Below are positions 43,616 to 52,797 of a stretch of DNA of 64,000 nt, piece after piece. The notes beneath the pieces were generated by a model. It did no database searches, was not told the origin of the DNA, and was given only the letters and a program-made list of their open reading frames with translations. Within the stretch, counting starts at the first letter, position 1; every line of letters begins with the position of its first letter. The position numbers were made by a program, and so were the translations under genes. Source of the stretch: Tabrizicola fusiformis (lineage in GTDB: Bacteria > Pseudomonadota > Alphaproteobacteria > Rhodobacterales > Rhodobacteraceae); contig NZ_JABUHN010000006.1 of the NCBI RefSeq assembly GCF_013328815.1, positions 1 to 64,000 of the forward strand, in the 5' to 3' direction.

Positions 43616-45583
43616 ATGGAAAGCTTCCTGCTGCTCGCCTCGATCTATCTGGGTGCCGCCGTTCTGGTGGTGCCGCTGTCGGTGCGCGCCGGGCTTGGCT
43701 CGGTGCTGGGCTACTTAGGAGCGGGCATCCTGATGGGGCCGGTTCTGGGCCTGACCGGGGCGGAAACCGGCGACCTGCACCATTTTGCCGAATTTGGCGT
43801 GGTGCTGATGCTGTTCCTGATCGGGCTGGAGCTGGAGCCACGCGCCTTATGGGAAATGCGGCACAAGCTGCTTGGCCTGGGCGGGGCGCAGGTCGCGGTC
43901 ACGACGCTGGCGCTGACCGCGGCGCTGGTGGCGCTGGGGCAAAACCTGAATGTGGCGCTGACGCTGGGGCTGCTCGGCTCGATGTCGTCCACCGCCATCG
44001 TGCTGCAAACCCTGTCGGAAAAGAACCTGATGCGCAGCCCGGGGGGGCGGGCCGGGTTTTCGGTGCTGCTGACGCAGGATATCGCGGTGATCCCGATGCT
44101 GGCGGTGATCCCGCTGCTGGCGCTGCCCGACCTGACCGCCACGGTCAATCCAGCCGTCTTCGGCGTGTCGAACCCCGAGGCGGTGGTGGACCATGCCGAA
44201 CAGGCGGTGCCCATCGTGACGCTGGTGCAGCAACTGCCGGGCTGGGCCACCACGCTGCTGACGCTGGCCATCGTGGCGGGAATCGTGCTGGCCGGGCATT
44301 ACCTGTCGCGCCCGATCTTCCGCTTTGTCCATGCCGCCAAGCTGCCCGAGATGTCCACCTTCATCTCTCTCCTCATGGTGCTGGGCACGGCCTTTCTGAT
44401 GACGCTGGTCGGATTGTCGCCCGCGCTTGGCACCTTCCTTGCCGGGGTGGTTCTGGCCAACTCGGAGTTCCGCCATCAGCTTGAGGCGGATCTGAAGCCG
44501 TTCAAGGGCCTGCTTCTGGGCCTGTTCTTCATGACGGTCGGCGTCGGCATCAACTTTGCGGTCTTCCTGCGCGAGCCGCTGACGGTGATCGGCCTGACCC
44601 TTGGCCTGATGGCGCTGAAGCTGGCGGTGCTGCTGGCCATCTCGGTGCCGTTCCGGCTGCGCGGTCATGACCGTTGGCTCTTTGGGCTGGCGCTGGCGCA
44701 GGGCGGCGAGTTCGGCTTTCTCATCGTCTCCTTCGCGCGCAATGCCGATGTGCTGCCGCTTGCCGCCGGGCAGATGGCGCTTCTGGTGATCAGCCTGTCG
44801 ATGCTGCTCTCGCCCCTGCTGTTCATCGTCTATGATCAGGTGGAAAAGCGGCTGAAATCCCGCGCGCCGGTGCGGGCGCCCGATACGATTGACGAAAAGG
44901 GTGCGGTGATCATCGCGGGGATTGGCCGCTTCGGTCAGGTCGTCAACCGCATGGTGCGCCATTCGGGTGTGCCGACCGTGGTTCTGGACAGCGACATGGC
45001 CACCATCGAAAACCTGCGCCGCTTTGGCGTGAAAGGGTTCTTCGGTGACCCGTCGCGCCCCGAACTCTTGCAGGCGGCGGGGCTGTCGGAGGCGCAGGTG
45101 CTGGTCGTCGCGGTGGACCGGCCAGAGGTGGCGGTGCGCATCGTGCGCTATGCCCGCTCGGTCCGCCCCGACATCCACATCGTCGCCCGCGCCCGCGACC
45201 GGGTGCATGTCTATGAACTGTTTCAGGCCGGCGCCAATGACACGGTGCGCGAAACCTTCGACTCATCCGTGCGGGCCGGGCGCTATGTGCTGGAAAACAT
45301 GGGATTCTCGGAATACGAAGCGTCGAAGATGTCGCAGGCGTTCTGGCGGGTGGACCGCGGCGCCATGCGCGAGTTGGCCGAGCTTTGGGTGCCCGGCCAG
45401 CCGGTGCATCAGAACGCGGCCTATGTCGCCCGCGCCCAGCAGCTTGAACGCGATCTGGAAACCGCGCTGGTGGACACGCTTTACGAGACCAAGGTGATGG
45501 CCGCCGAAGCGACGCCCGAACCCGAAGGCCCGGGTCAGCCGCCCGAAACCCCGGCTTCGGCAAAGGTCGCCATGCCGGAATGA
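43616..45583 (+). CDS. CPA2-family cation:proton antiporter with TrkA-N domain (KefB-like)
   Basis: A 655-residue membrane protein. About twelve transmembrane helices (1-390) carry the CPA2 signatures [48 protein letters not shown] and [12 protein letters not shown] Rossmann NAD-binding TrkA-N/RCK domain follows ([17 protein letters not shown], about 430-445). Such proteins exchange K+ or Na+ for H+ and are gated by nucleotide or glutathione adducts. The 3' end overlaps the convergent cobT by 49 bases. Confidence 0.93.
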   Translation: MESFLLLASIYLGAAVLVVPLSVRAGLGSVLGYLGAGILMGPVLGLTGAETGDLHHFAEFGVVLMLFLIGLELEPRALWEMRHKLLGLGGAQVAVTTLALTAALVALGQNLNVALTLGLLGSMSSTAIVLQTLSEKNLMRSPGGRAGFSVLLTQDIAVIPMLAVIPLLALPDLTATVNPAVFGVSNPEAVVDHAEQAVPIVTLVQQLPGWATTLLTLAIVAGIVLAGHYLSRPIFRFVHAAKLPEMSTFISLLMVLGTAFLMTLVGLSPALGTFLAGVVLANSEFRHQLEADLKPFKGLLLGLFFMTVGVGINFAVFLREPLTVIGLTLGLMALKLAVLLAISVPFRLRGHDRWLFGLALAQGGEFGFLIVSFARNADVLPLAAGQMALLVISLSMLLSPLLFIVYDQVEKRLKSRAPVRAPDTIDEKGAVIIAGIGRFGQVVNRMVRHSGVPTVVLDSDMATIENLRRFGVKGFFGDPSRPELLQAAGLSEAQVLVVAVDRPEVAVRIVRYARSVRPDIHIVARARDRVHVYELFQAGANDTVRETFDSSVRAGRYVLENMGFSEYEASKMSQAFWRVDRGAMRELAELWVPGQPVHQNAAYVARAQQLERDLETALVDTLYETKVMAAEATPEPEGPGQPPETPASAKVAMPE

Positions 45584-46545
45584 CAGGCGATGGCGCCGCG
45601 CAGCACCCCCAGCGCCAGCGCCGCCCCCGAGCCTTCGCCCAGCCGCAGCCCCAGCGACAACAGCGGCTCTTTGCCCAGTGCCGTCAGCAGGCGGCCATGG
45701 GCGCCCTCCGCGCTCAGATGCCCGGCGACGGCATGGTCCAGCGCAGCGGGGCTGACAGCGGCCAGCACCGCCGCCGCGGCACAGGTGATGAACCCGTCCA
45801 GCACCAGCGGCACCCGCTCCACCCGCGCCCGCGCCATGGCGCCCGCCATCGCGGCAATCTCGCGCCCGCCAAGGGCCGCCAGCACCTGCAACGGATCGCT
45901 CACCGCCGCGTGCCGCGCGAGCCCGGCATCGACCACCGCCGCCTTGCGCGCAAGGCCGGCATCATCCACCCCGGTGCCGCGCCCAACCCAATCAGCGCCC
46001 GCACCACCAAACAGCTTGGCCGCCAGTGCCGCCGCAACCGTGGTGTTGCCGATGCCCATCTCCCCCACCACCAGCATATCCGCCGAAGTGTCCACCGCCT
46101 CCCAGCCCACCGCCAGCGCGGCCACGGTATCGGCCTCGCTCATCGCGGGGCCTTGGGTGAAATCGGCGGTCGGGCGGTCAAGCTCCAGCGCGTGAACCGC
46201 CATATCGGCGCCATGCAGCCGGGAAAGCTGGTTGATCGCAGCACCGCCATGGCGGAAATTGGCCACCATCTGCACCGTGACCTCGGCCGGGAAGGCGGAC
46301 ACGCCCTGCGCCACAACCCCATGATTTCCCGCAAAGATCAGAACCTGCGGCCGGTCGCCGCGCGGCTCTGCCCGCCCCTGCCAGCCCGCCGCCCAGATCG
46401 CCAGATCCTCCAGCCGGCCAAGCGCGCCCGGCGGTTTGGTCAATTGCCCGTTGCGGGTCTGCGCCCCGGCGCGGGCCGCGGCATCGGCCCCGGGGGCGGC
46501 GCACAACAGGGCGGCAAATTCGGCAAGGGTTGTGAAAGCGGGCAT
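45535..46545 (-). CDS. cobT: Nicotinate-nucleotide-dimethylbenzimidazole phosphoribosyltransferase
   Basis: Makes alpha-ribazole phosphate for the lower ligand of cobalamin. The 336-residue protein has [63 protein letters not shown] and the catalytic glutamate E304 in [13 protein letters not shown]. The ATG at 46545 is followed in the opposite direction by cobS, with 78 bp between starts. Its 3' end is antisense to the last 49 bases of the antiporter gene. Confidence 0.95.
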   Translation of the reverse strand: MPAFTTLAEFAALLCAAPGADAAARAGAQTRNGQLTKPPGALGRLEDLAIWAAGWQGRAEPRGDRPQVLIFAGNHGVVAQGVSAFPAEVTVQMVANFRHGGAAINQLSRLHGADMAVHALELDRPTADFTQGPAMSEADTVAALAVGWEAVDTSADMLVVGEMGIGNTTVAAALAAKLFGGAGADWVGRGTGVDDAGLARKAAVVDAGLARHAAVSDPLQVLAALGGREIAAMAGAMARARVERVPLVLDGFITCAAAAVLAAVSPAALDHAVAGHLSAEGAHGRLLTALGKEPLLSLGLRLGEGSGAALALGVLRGAIACHSGMATFAEAGVSGG

Positions 46546-46623
46546 GGCGTGATCCGTTGAAAGGCTGCGGCCCCTTGGCTATCCAAGAGCGCCGCCCTTG
46601 GCCAGCCCGGAAAGGACCACCCG

Positions 46624-47349
46624 ATGCCCGCACGCGACCTGATCCGCGATATCCTGTCGGCTCTGGGCCTGCTCACCCGCTTTCCGGTGAACCTGACCGA
46701 GGCCCCCGCGCCACGCGCTGCCTGGGCCTGGCCGCTGGCGGGGCTGCTGGTGGGGCTTCTGGCGGCAGTGGGCGGTGCCTTGGGCCTCTGGCTCGGCCTT
46801 GTGCCGGGGGTGGCGGCGGCGCTGGCGCTGGCCATCGAGGCGGCGGCGACGGGCGGCCTGCATGAAGACGGGCTTGCCGATTGCGCTGACGGCTTCTGGG
46901 GCGGGCGCGACAAGGCGCGGCGGCTTGAGATCATGAAAGACAGCCGTGTGGGCAGCTATGGCGTTCTGGCTTTGGGCATCGTGCTGCTGGCCCGCTGGGC
47001 GGCACTGACGGCGCTGATCGGGACCGGGCAATGGGGGGCAATCATCGCGGCGGCGGCGATGAGCCGGGCGCCGATGGCGGTGCTGATGGCGGCCCTGCCC
47101 AATGCGCGCGGCAGCGGGTTGTCGGCCAGCCACGGCGCGCCTTCGGCCATGGTGGCGGCGCAGGCGGTGGGGGTGGCGCTGCTTGCGGGGCTGATCTGCG
47201 GGGCGCCGGTGTTGCCGATGGCACTGGCCATGGCGGTGGCAACCGGGGCCGTGGCGGCGCTGGCCAAGGCCAAGATCGGCGGCCAGACTGGCGATGTTCT
47301 GGGCGCGGTGCAACAGATGGCGCTGGTCGCCGGGCTGGCCTTTGCCTGA
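46624..47349 (+). CDS. cobS: Adenosylcobinamide-GDP ribazoletransferase (cobalamin synthase)
   Basis: Joins adenosylcobinamide-GDP with alpha-ribazole (phosphate) in the inner membrane, the last step of cobalamin assembly. The 241-residue polytopic protein shows the family beginning [12 protein letters not shown], the motif [37 protein letters not shown] shape (about 78-118) and several transmembrane helices. Divergent from cobT, with which it acts. GGAAAGGACC precedes the ATG. A hairpin follows after 5 bp. Confidence 0.94.
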   Translation: MPARDLIRDILSALGLLTRFPVNLTEAPAPRAAWAWPLAGLLVGLLAAVGGALGLWLGLVPGVAAALALAIEAAATGGLHEDGLADCADGFWGGRDKARRLEIMKDSRVGSYGVLALGIVLLARWAALTALIGTGQWGAIIAAAAMSRAPMAVLMAALPNARGSGLSASHGAPSAMVAAQAVGVALLAGLICGAPVLPMALAMAVATGAVAALAKAKIGGQTGDVLGAVQQMALVAGLAFA

Positions 47350-47352
47350 ATG

Positions 47353-47384
47353 AAAAACGGCGGCCAAAGGGCCGCCGTTTCACG
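47353..47384. terminator. Terminator between cobS and carD
   Basis: An 11-bp stem AAACGGCGGCC (47355-47365) / GGCCGCCGTTT (47370-47380). On the minus strand it is followed by TTCATT after a T5 run, so it ends carD; on the plus strand it can also end cobS. Confidence 0.85.
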
Positions 47385-47398
47385 ATAATTCCGAAATC

Positions 47399-47908
47399 TT
47401 AGGCAGCGCGCGAGGTCAGGACGTCATCCACCTTGCGCTGCGCCCCGGCCTCATCGACGCCGGAAACGGCGGCGACTTCGCGGGTCAGACGCTCAAGTGC
47501 GGCTTCGTAAAGCTGACGCTCGGAATAGCTCTGCTCGCGCTGGTCGTCATTGCGGTGCAGGTCGCGCACGACCTCGGCAATCGCCATCAGATCGCCCGAG
47601 TTGATCTTCTGTTCATATTCCTGTGCCCGGCGCGACCACATGGCCCGCTTGACCTTGGCCTTGCCCTTGAGCGTGTCCAACGCCTTGGCCACCACATCGG
47701 GGGCGGAAAGCTGACGCATCCCGATATCCAGCGCCTTGTGCGTCGGCACGCGCAGGGTCATCTTGTCCTTCTCGAAGGTGATGACAAAGAGTTCCAGCTT
47801 GAAGCCGGCAATCTCTTGCTCTTCGATGGACATGATCTTGCCCACGCCATGGGCGGGATAGACCACGAATTCGTTGGGGCGGAATTCGGGTTTCTTGCCT
47901 TTGGTCAT
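47399..47908 (-). CDS. carD: CarD-family RNA polymerase-binding regulator
   Basis: A 169-residue CarD/CdnL protein that binds RNA polymerase beta subunit and stabilises promoter open complexes. The N-terminal Tudor-like domain is seen in FRPNEFVVYPAHGVGKIMSIEEQEIAGFKLELFVITFE; the C-terminal helical DNA-binding domain contains KALDTLKGKAKVKRAMWSRRAQEYEQKINSGD. The ATG at 47908 has AAGGAAGCG upstream; the frame is open to 48079. The 276-bp region to fdxA is rich in GANTC sites. Confidence 0.95.
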   Translation of the reverse strand: MTKGKKPEFRPNEFVVYPAHGVGKIMSIEEQEIAGFKLELFVITFEKDKMTLRVPTHKALDIGMRQLSAPDVVAKALDTLKGKAKVKRAMWSRRAQEYEQKINSGDLMAIAEVVRDLHRNDDQREQSYSERQLYEAALERLTREVAAVSGVDEAGAQRKVDDVLTSRAA

Positions 47909-48069
47909 TCGGTCGCTTCCTTGGTTGACCCCTGAGACCGCGACAAAGCCGCCCTGACAGGGTTTCCCCTGCCTTGCGGATCGGTTCTGTTGCGGAAAGG
48001 CACCTCTGGCGAGCAGTCCGGGGGTGCGGTCAGGCATCCTTGTTTGTATGTGGACAAGTGTATAACACA

Positions 48070-48084
48070 GAATCGTCACGATTC
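48070..48084. promoter_or_regulatory. 15-bp palindrome with paired GANTC methylation sites
   Basis: GAATCGT-C-ACGATTC, a perfect palindrome upstream of carD and downstream of fdxA. It contains two GANTC (CcrM) sites. Three more GANTC sites lie at 48125, 48153 and 48175. The 276-bp gap shows no other clear element. Confidence 0.55.
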
Positions 48085-48184
48085 CAACTGCCGCGCGCGG
48101 CAGCGCGGCATTACCAATCCCTTGGATTCGCTAGAAAATCATCTCTGACGCCGAATCGTGAACGCTGCGTTCCCGAATCGGTCC

Positions 48185-48523
48185 TCAGCCGCCCTCGCCC
48201 GGCGCTTCGGAGAAGTATTTCTCAAGCTTGCCGGTTTCGCCGTCGCGCTCTTCATAGCCCGGCAGCGGGTCGCGCTTGGTGGTGATCACCGGCCAGAGCA
48301 GGGCATATTTGCGGTTGAAGGTCACCCATTTGTCCATGTCCGGCTCGGTATCCGGGCGGATGGCATCGGCGGGGCATTCCGGTTCGCAGACGCCGCAGTC
48401 AATGCATTCGTCAGGGTGAATCACCAGCGTATTCTCGCCCTCGTAGAAGCAGTCCACCGGGCAGACTTCCACGCAGTCGGTGTATTTGCAGGCGATGCAG
48501 TTGTCGGTCACCACATAGGTCAT
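48185..48523 (-). CDS. fdxA: Seven-iron ferredoxin (FdxA)
   Basis: A 112-residue low-potential electron carrier with one [3Fe-4S] and one [4Fe-4S] cluster. Cysteines C9, C12, C17, C21, C25, C40, C43, C46 and C50 fit the FdxA pattern ([17 protein letters not shown] and [11 protein letters not shown]). The C-terminal half ([23 protein letters not shown]) is the usual extension. The ATG at 48523 follows GGGGCTG. It lies downstream of the S4 protein and SUV3-like helicase genes on the same strand. Confidence 0.95.
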   Translation of the reverse strand: MTYVVTDNCIACKYTDCVEVCPVDCFYEGENTLVIHPDECIDCGVCEPECPADAIRPDTEPDMDKWVTFNRKYALLWPVITTKRDPLPGYEERDGETGKLEKYFSEAPGEGG

Positions 48524-48573
48524 GGGACAGCCCCTTCGTTAGCTTGGCCGCATCCCTAGCCGAGCGGGCCGGA

Positions 48574-48900
48574 TCATTCAAGCGTCGACGGCGCGGGCGC
48601 AGGCGGCGGGTCGAGGTCGTCGTAAAGCTTTTGCGCCTCGTCCACCGGGCCGCGCCGCACGCCAAGGGCCGTGACACGGATCACCCGGATGCGGCCGGCC
48701 TGCGGAAAGGTCAGCACATCGCCCACCGCCACGCCATGCGCGGCCTTCAGGCAATGCTGGCCGTTCAGCCGCAGACTGCCGCCGCCCGCCACCTCGGCCG
48801 ACAATTCGCGGGTCTTGAAGAACCGTGCCTGAAACAGCCATTTGTCCAGCCGAAGCTTCGGCTGGGATTGCGGATTCTGTTTTGCGCCTGGACCTGCCAT
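48574..48900 (-). CDS. S4-domain RNA-binding protein (HslR-like)
   Basis: A 108-residue S4-domain protein (LRLDKWLFQARFFKTRELSAEVAGGGSLRLNGQ) related to Hsp15/HslR, which binds stalled 50S subunits carrying peptidyl-tRNA. A short charged C-terminal tail (DDLDPPPAPAPSTLE) follows. It starts 52 bp after the helicase gene and precedes fdxA. Its pairing with a SUV3-like helicase points to a role in RNA or ribosome handling. Confidence 0.9.
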   Translation of the reverse strand: MAGPGAKQNPQSQPKLRLDKWLFQARFFKTRELSAEVAGGGSLRLNGQHCLKAAHGVAVGDVLTFPQAGRIRVIRVTALGVRRGPVDEAQKLYDDLDPPPAPAPSTLE

Positions 48901-48952
48901 CGCCCTCTCCCGAAGGGTCTGCCGCCGCCGGACCGGCTGCGGCAGCGCGCCC

Positions 48953-51865
48953 TCAGACCTTGCCCTTCAGCGCCAGCAGCGCGGCAAAGGGGTTGTCGGG
49001 GTCGATCGGCTTTTCGGCGCGCGGCGGGCGGGCCTCAAAGCTCTTCGGTTTGCTGTCACCGCGGTCTTTGTTGCGGTCGAACTTGCCGCCCCCCTTGCGG
49101 TCATCACGCGGCTTACCGCCCTCGGGCTTGCCATGGCGACGCTCGCCCTCGGGGCGCGGCGGGCGGGCCTCGCCTTCCGGCTTGGGTCCACGGTCGCCGC
49201 GCGGGGCACGGTCGCCGCGGGGCGGACGCTCGCCACGCGGGGCCTCGCCCTCGGGGCGCGGGGCGCGCTCGGGACGAGGCCCACGCTCGGGCCGCTGAAA
49301 GCGCGGCTTGGGCGCCCAGGTGAAGGTGTAGTAGGTCTCCATCTCGGGCGCGGCCGCTTCCGCTTCGGGTTCCGGCTGCACGAAGGCCGATTCCTCTTCC
49401 GGAATCGGGTTCACCGGCGCATCGGGGTCGATCACCACCGGCACCGGCTCGGCCACCGGCTTGACCTTCACCCGCTCGGCCTTTTCGGCCTTGTAGCCCA
49501 GGCCCCCCATCAGATCGCTGAACTGCTCCAGCGTCATCCCGGTGATCGACAGCATTTCCGGCACCGCCTCGAACCCGGCCCGGCTGTCTTTCTGGCGCAG
49601 GATATCGGCCAGACGTTCCAGCATGTCGATGCGGATCGCGCGCACGCCCGCCGGGTGATAGCCCGCCAGCGTGTAATGCACCTTGGGCACATCGGGGATG
49701 TTCGGGATCGTCACCAGACCGGGCGGCGGGCTTTCGGGAAACTCGGCCAGCCCGTTCCACAGCGACCACAGCACCAGCCGCAGCCGGGTGGCCGCAGGCT
49801 TCAGCAGGATCGGCAGGAAGACGGTGTATTGCCCGAACCGCACGCCATGCTTGCGCAGCGCCGAGCGGGCGTCCTGATCCAGCTCCTTGACCTCGGCCGC
49901 CACGGCATCGCGCGGCACCACGCCCAGACCTTCGGCCAGCCGATAGGCAAAGCCGCGCGCCAGACCCTGCAACGTCTCATCCCGGCCCATGGCGGCCAGC
50001 GGCTCGTAAAGGGCGGCCACCTTGCGGTCGATGAAATGCTGCAGGCGGCGGCGGACCTTTTCGGCCACCTCCGGCCCCGCTTCCTCATCGACGAAAGCTT
50101 CTACTGCGGGTTTCAGCGCCTCGGCGCCCTTCACCAGCTTGCCCACCGCCGAGTGGCCCCACATCAGGCCGCCCTGTTCGGTGAAATCCATCTCGGTATC
50201 GGGCGCGTTATAGAAACGGTCCGCCCGCAGGCTGAACTCGGGTTTCAGCGCCTGATAGGCCGCCGCGCGCAGCGTGCGCGCCTCATCCGGGCTGCCCGAC
50301 GCGTCCTGCGCGAAACGGAACCCCTCAAGACGCCCGACGAATTCGCCTTCGACCGTCACTTCGCCCTTGTCATTCACCTCGGCCACGAGGGTCTCCTTCT
50401 GCTTCAACCGCCGGAGGAGAACGCTCGTCCGCCGGTCAACAAATCTCTGGGTCAGCGCCTGATGCAGCGCATCCGACAGGCGGTCTTCTACAGCGCGCGT
50501 CTCTTGCCGCCAATGGCTTTCGTCTTCGCACCAGCCTTTGCGTTGCGCCACATAGGTCCAGGTGCGGATATAGGCCAGCCGTTTCGAGATGGTATCAATA
50601 TCGCCACCCGGTTTGTCGATCCGTTCGATGGCCTTTTTCAGCCAGTCCGAGGGCACTTTGCCGCCACCAAGGCCACGCCCGACCAGAAAGTCGAAAATCC
50701 GGGCGAGAAGCGAGACATGCTCGGTTTCTGAAGCCCCTCGAAAATCGGGAATCCGGCAGACATCCCAGAGCAGTTGCACCCGTTTCGGCCCGGTCAGCTT
50801 GTCCTGAACCTCTGGCATCGCTGTGAGCGCCTTGAGCGCCAGAAGGTCGTCGGCATCGCGGGCGCGGGTCAGCCATTCGTTGCTGGTCGGCGCCTCAAGG
50901 CTGCGGATCAGCCGCTCGGCACTTCCGAAGTCCAGGTCATGGTTGCGCCAGTGCAGCTTGCGCACCGGGGTAAAGCGATGATTCTCGATCGCCTCCACCA
51001 TGTCTTCGTCAAAGGGCCGCGCCTCGCCCGTCACGCCGAAGGTGCCGTTCTCGGTATGACGGCCCGCGCGGCCCGCAATCTGCGCCAGTTCCTGCGGATA
51101 AAGCCCGCGCATCCGCCGCCCGTCGAATTTCGCCGTGGCGGAAAAGGCCACATGCTTGATGTCAAGGTTCAACCCCATGCCGATAGCATCGGTCGCCACC
51201 AGATAATCGACATCGCCATTCTGATAGAGGGCCACCTGCGCATTGCGCGTCCGCGGGCTGAGGGCGCCCATCACCACCGCGCAACCGCCCTTGGTGCGGC
51301 GGATCAGTTCGGCGATGGCATAGACGTTATCCACCGAAAACCCGACGATGGCCGAACGCGGCGGCATCCGGCTGATCTTCTTCGATCCGGTATAAGACAG
51401 TTCCGAAAAGCGGTCCCGCTTCAGAAAGGTCACCCCCGGCACCAGATTGGCGATCACCTGCCGCATGGATTCGGCGCCCAGAAACAGCGTTTCATGCAGG
51501 CCCCGCGCCCGCAGCAGCCGGTCGGTAAAGACATGGCCCCGCTCGGGGTCGGCGCAAAGCTGGATCTCGTCCACCGCGACGAAATCGGCACCGATTTCCA
51601 GCGGCATCGCCTCGACCGTGCACACCCACCATTGGGCGCGTTCCGGCACGATCCGCTCTTCGCCGGTGACCAGCGCCACCACCGAAGGGCCGCGCAGGGC
51701 CACGATGCGGTCGTATACCTCGCGCGCAAGCAGGCGCAGCGGCAGCCCGATCACCCCGGTGCGGTGCGCCAGCATCCGTTCGATGGCATAATGGGTCTTG
51801 CCGGTGTTGGTCGGTCCCAGAACCGCCGTGACCGGCGCCCGGGTCGGGCCGCCTGCCTGTGCCAT
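48953..51865 (-). CDS. SUV3-like DExH RNA helicase with basic disordered tail
   Basis: A 970-residue helicase. The N-terminal ATPase part has Walker A GPTNTGKT (17-24), DEIQ (99-102), LFLGAESMR and the second RecA-like domain with TDAIGMGLNLDIKHVAFSATAKFDG and IAGRAGRH. This order is that of the mitochondrial SUV3 family, with bacterial relatives mostly in alphaproteobacteria. The last 110 residues are RNA-binding-like (repeats of PRPE, RGDRAPRGD, GGGKFDRN). It starts 4 bp after a TPR protein gene. The ATG at 51865 is chosen because the open frame upstream lies inside that gene. Confidence 0.92.
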   Translation of the reverse strand: MAQAGGPTRAPVTAVLGPTNTGKTHYAIERMLAHRTGVIGLPLRLLAREVYDRIVALRGPSVVALVTGEERIVPERAQWWVCTVEAMPLEIGADFVAVDEIQLCADPERGHVFTDRLLRARGLHETLFLGAESMRQVIANLVPGVTFLKRDRFSELSYTGSKKISRMPPRSAIVGFSVDNVYAIAELIRRTKGGCAVVMGALSPRTRNAQVALYQNGDVDYLVATDAIGMGLNLDIKHVAFSATAKFDGRRMRGLYPQELAQIAGRAGRHTENGTFGVTGEARPFDEDMVEAIENHRFTPVRKLHWRNHDLDFGSAERLIRSLEAPTSNEWLTRARDADDLLALKALTAMPEVQDKLTGPKRVQLLWDVCRIPDFRGASETEHVSLLARIFDFLVGRGLGGGKVPSDWLKKAIERIDKPGGDIDTISKRLAYIRTWTYVAQRKGWCEDESHWRQETRAVEDRLSDALHQALTQRFVDRRTSVLLRRLKQKETLVAEVNDKGEVTVEGEFVGRLEGFRFAQDASGSPDEARTLRAAAYQALKPEFSLRADRFYNAPDTEMDFTEQGGLMWGHSAVGKLVKGAEALKPAVEAFVDEEAGPEVAEKVRRRLQHFIDRKVAALYEPLAAMGRDETLQGLARGFAYRLAEGLGVVPRDAVAAEVKELDQDARSALRKHGVRFGQYTVFLPILLKPAATRLRLVLWSLWNGLAEFPESPPPGLVTIPNIPDVPKVHYTLAGYHPAGVRAIRIDMLERLADILRQKDSRAGFEAVPEMLSITGMTLEQFSDLMGGLGYKAEKAERVKVKPVAEPVPVVIDPDAPVNPIPEEESAFVQPEPEAEAAAPEMETYYTFTWAPKPRFQRPERGPRPERAPRPEGEAPRGERPPRGDRAPRGDRGPKPEGEARPPRPEGERRHGKPEGGKPRDDRKGGGKFDRNKDRGDSKPKSFEARPPRAEKPIDPDNPFAALLALKGKV

Positions 51866-51869
51866 CCGT

Positions 51870-52430
51870 TTAGAGTTCCTGACCCAACAACTCGGCTTCC
51901 AGCCGCTCCACCGCTTCGGGCACGCCCTCGGCATGGGGATTGAGTGTCAGAACCATGCGGTAGACTTCAAGCGCCTTTTGCGGCCGGCGCAATTCCTCGA
52001 AGATCATGCCAAGACCCGAGAGCGCCCCGAAATGCCGCGGGTTCAGCTCAAGCGCATGGCCGATGTCCGACACCGCCGGCCCCAGATCGCCCGCCGCCCA
52101 ATAGGCCGTGGCCCGCGCGTTCCAGCCTTCGGCGAAACCCGGGGCATGGTCGATCAGTGCGGTGAAATGTTCGATGGCAAGGTCGGTCGCGCCTTCGTTC
52201 ATCGCCTGCCGGCCGCGCTCCAGCAACAGGTCCATCGAAGGCGAGCCGGATTTCGACCATTCGATCCAGATTTCCTGCTCGATCCGCAGCGCCGCCTCGG
52301 CATCGGCGGATTTGAGCCGCGTGAACAGATCGTCCAGCTTGGCCGTCTGGCCAAAGGCGGGCAGACACAGGAAAAGAAGCGGCAGAAATGCCGCAACGAC
52401 AAGATTGTGTAACGATGCCCGTGCCCTCAT
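51870..52430 (-). CDS. Exported tetratricopeptide-repeat protein
   Basis: A 186-residue protein with a signal peptide (LHNLVVAAFLPLLFLCLPAFGQ) and at least two TPR units (AIEHFTALIDHAPGFAEGWNARATAYWAAGD; AVSDIGHALELNPRHFGALSGLGMIFEELRRPQKALEVYRMVLTLNP). It should act as a periplasmic scaffold. It is divergent from the SCP2 protein and immediately precedes the helicase gene. Confidence 0.88.
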   Translation of the reverse strand: MRARASLHNLVVAAFLPLLFLCLPAFGQTAKLDDLFTRLKSADAEAALRIEQEIWIEWSKSGSPSMDLLLERGRQAMNEGATDLAIEHFTALIDHAPGFAEGWNARATAYWAAGDLGPAVSDIGHALELNPRHFGALSGLGMIFEELRRPQKALEVYRMVLTLNPHAEGVPEAVERLEAELLGQEL

Positions 52431-52506
52431 AACGGTAAGGTAACCTATCGGGCAGGAAATGCCAGCCCGGGACCATCACGACACAGCGACGGATGAGGAG
52501 AGACGG

Positions 52507-52797
52507 ATGAGCGATGTGATCACGACGGCGGTAACCGCCCTGCAGGCCAAACTGGCCGACGGCTTTGCGGCGGGCAGCGCCAAATTCGTTATTCCGGGCG
52601 AAGGCGCCATCGTCGCCGACAGCACGGGCGTGCGCGCGGGCGATGAGGAGACCGATGTCACCCTGACCGCCGAGGCCGAGGTGTTCCGCGCGATTCTCGA
52701 AGGCGAGATGAACCCGACCATGGCCTTCATGTCGGGCAAGCTGACGGTCGATGGCAACATGGGCCTTGCCATGCAACTGGGCGCCGCCCTGTCGTGA
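52507..52797 (+). CDS. SCP2-domain sterol/lipid-binding protein
   Basis: A 96-residue SCP2-like protein (VTLTAEAEVFRAILEGEMNPTMAFMSGKLTVDGNMGLAMQL), a small soluble fold that carries hydrophobic ligands such as acyl chains or hopanoids. The ATG at 52507 has GAGGAGAGAC upstream. Its stop overlaps the GTG start of the next hydrolase gene (GTGA), so the two are translated together. Confidence 0.9.
   Translation: MSDVITTAVTALQAKLADGFAAGSAKFVIPGEGAIVADSTGVRAGDEETDVTLTAEAEVFRAILEGEMNPTMAFMSGKLTVDGNMGLAMQLGAALS

Noticed and set aside
46546-46623. Cobalamin riboswitch between cobT and cobS
   Set aside because: Only 78 bp and no B12-box-like sequence.
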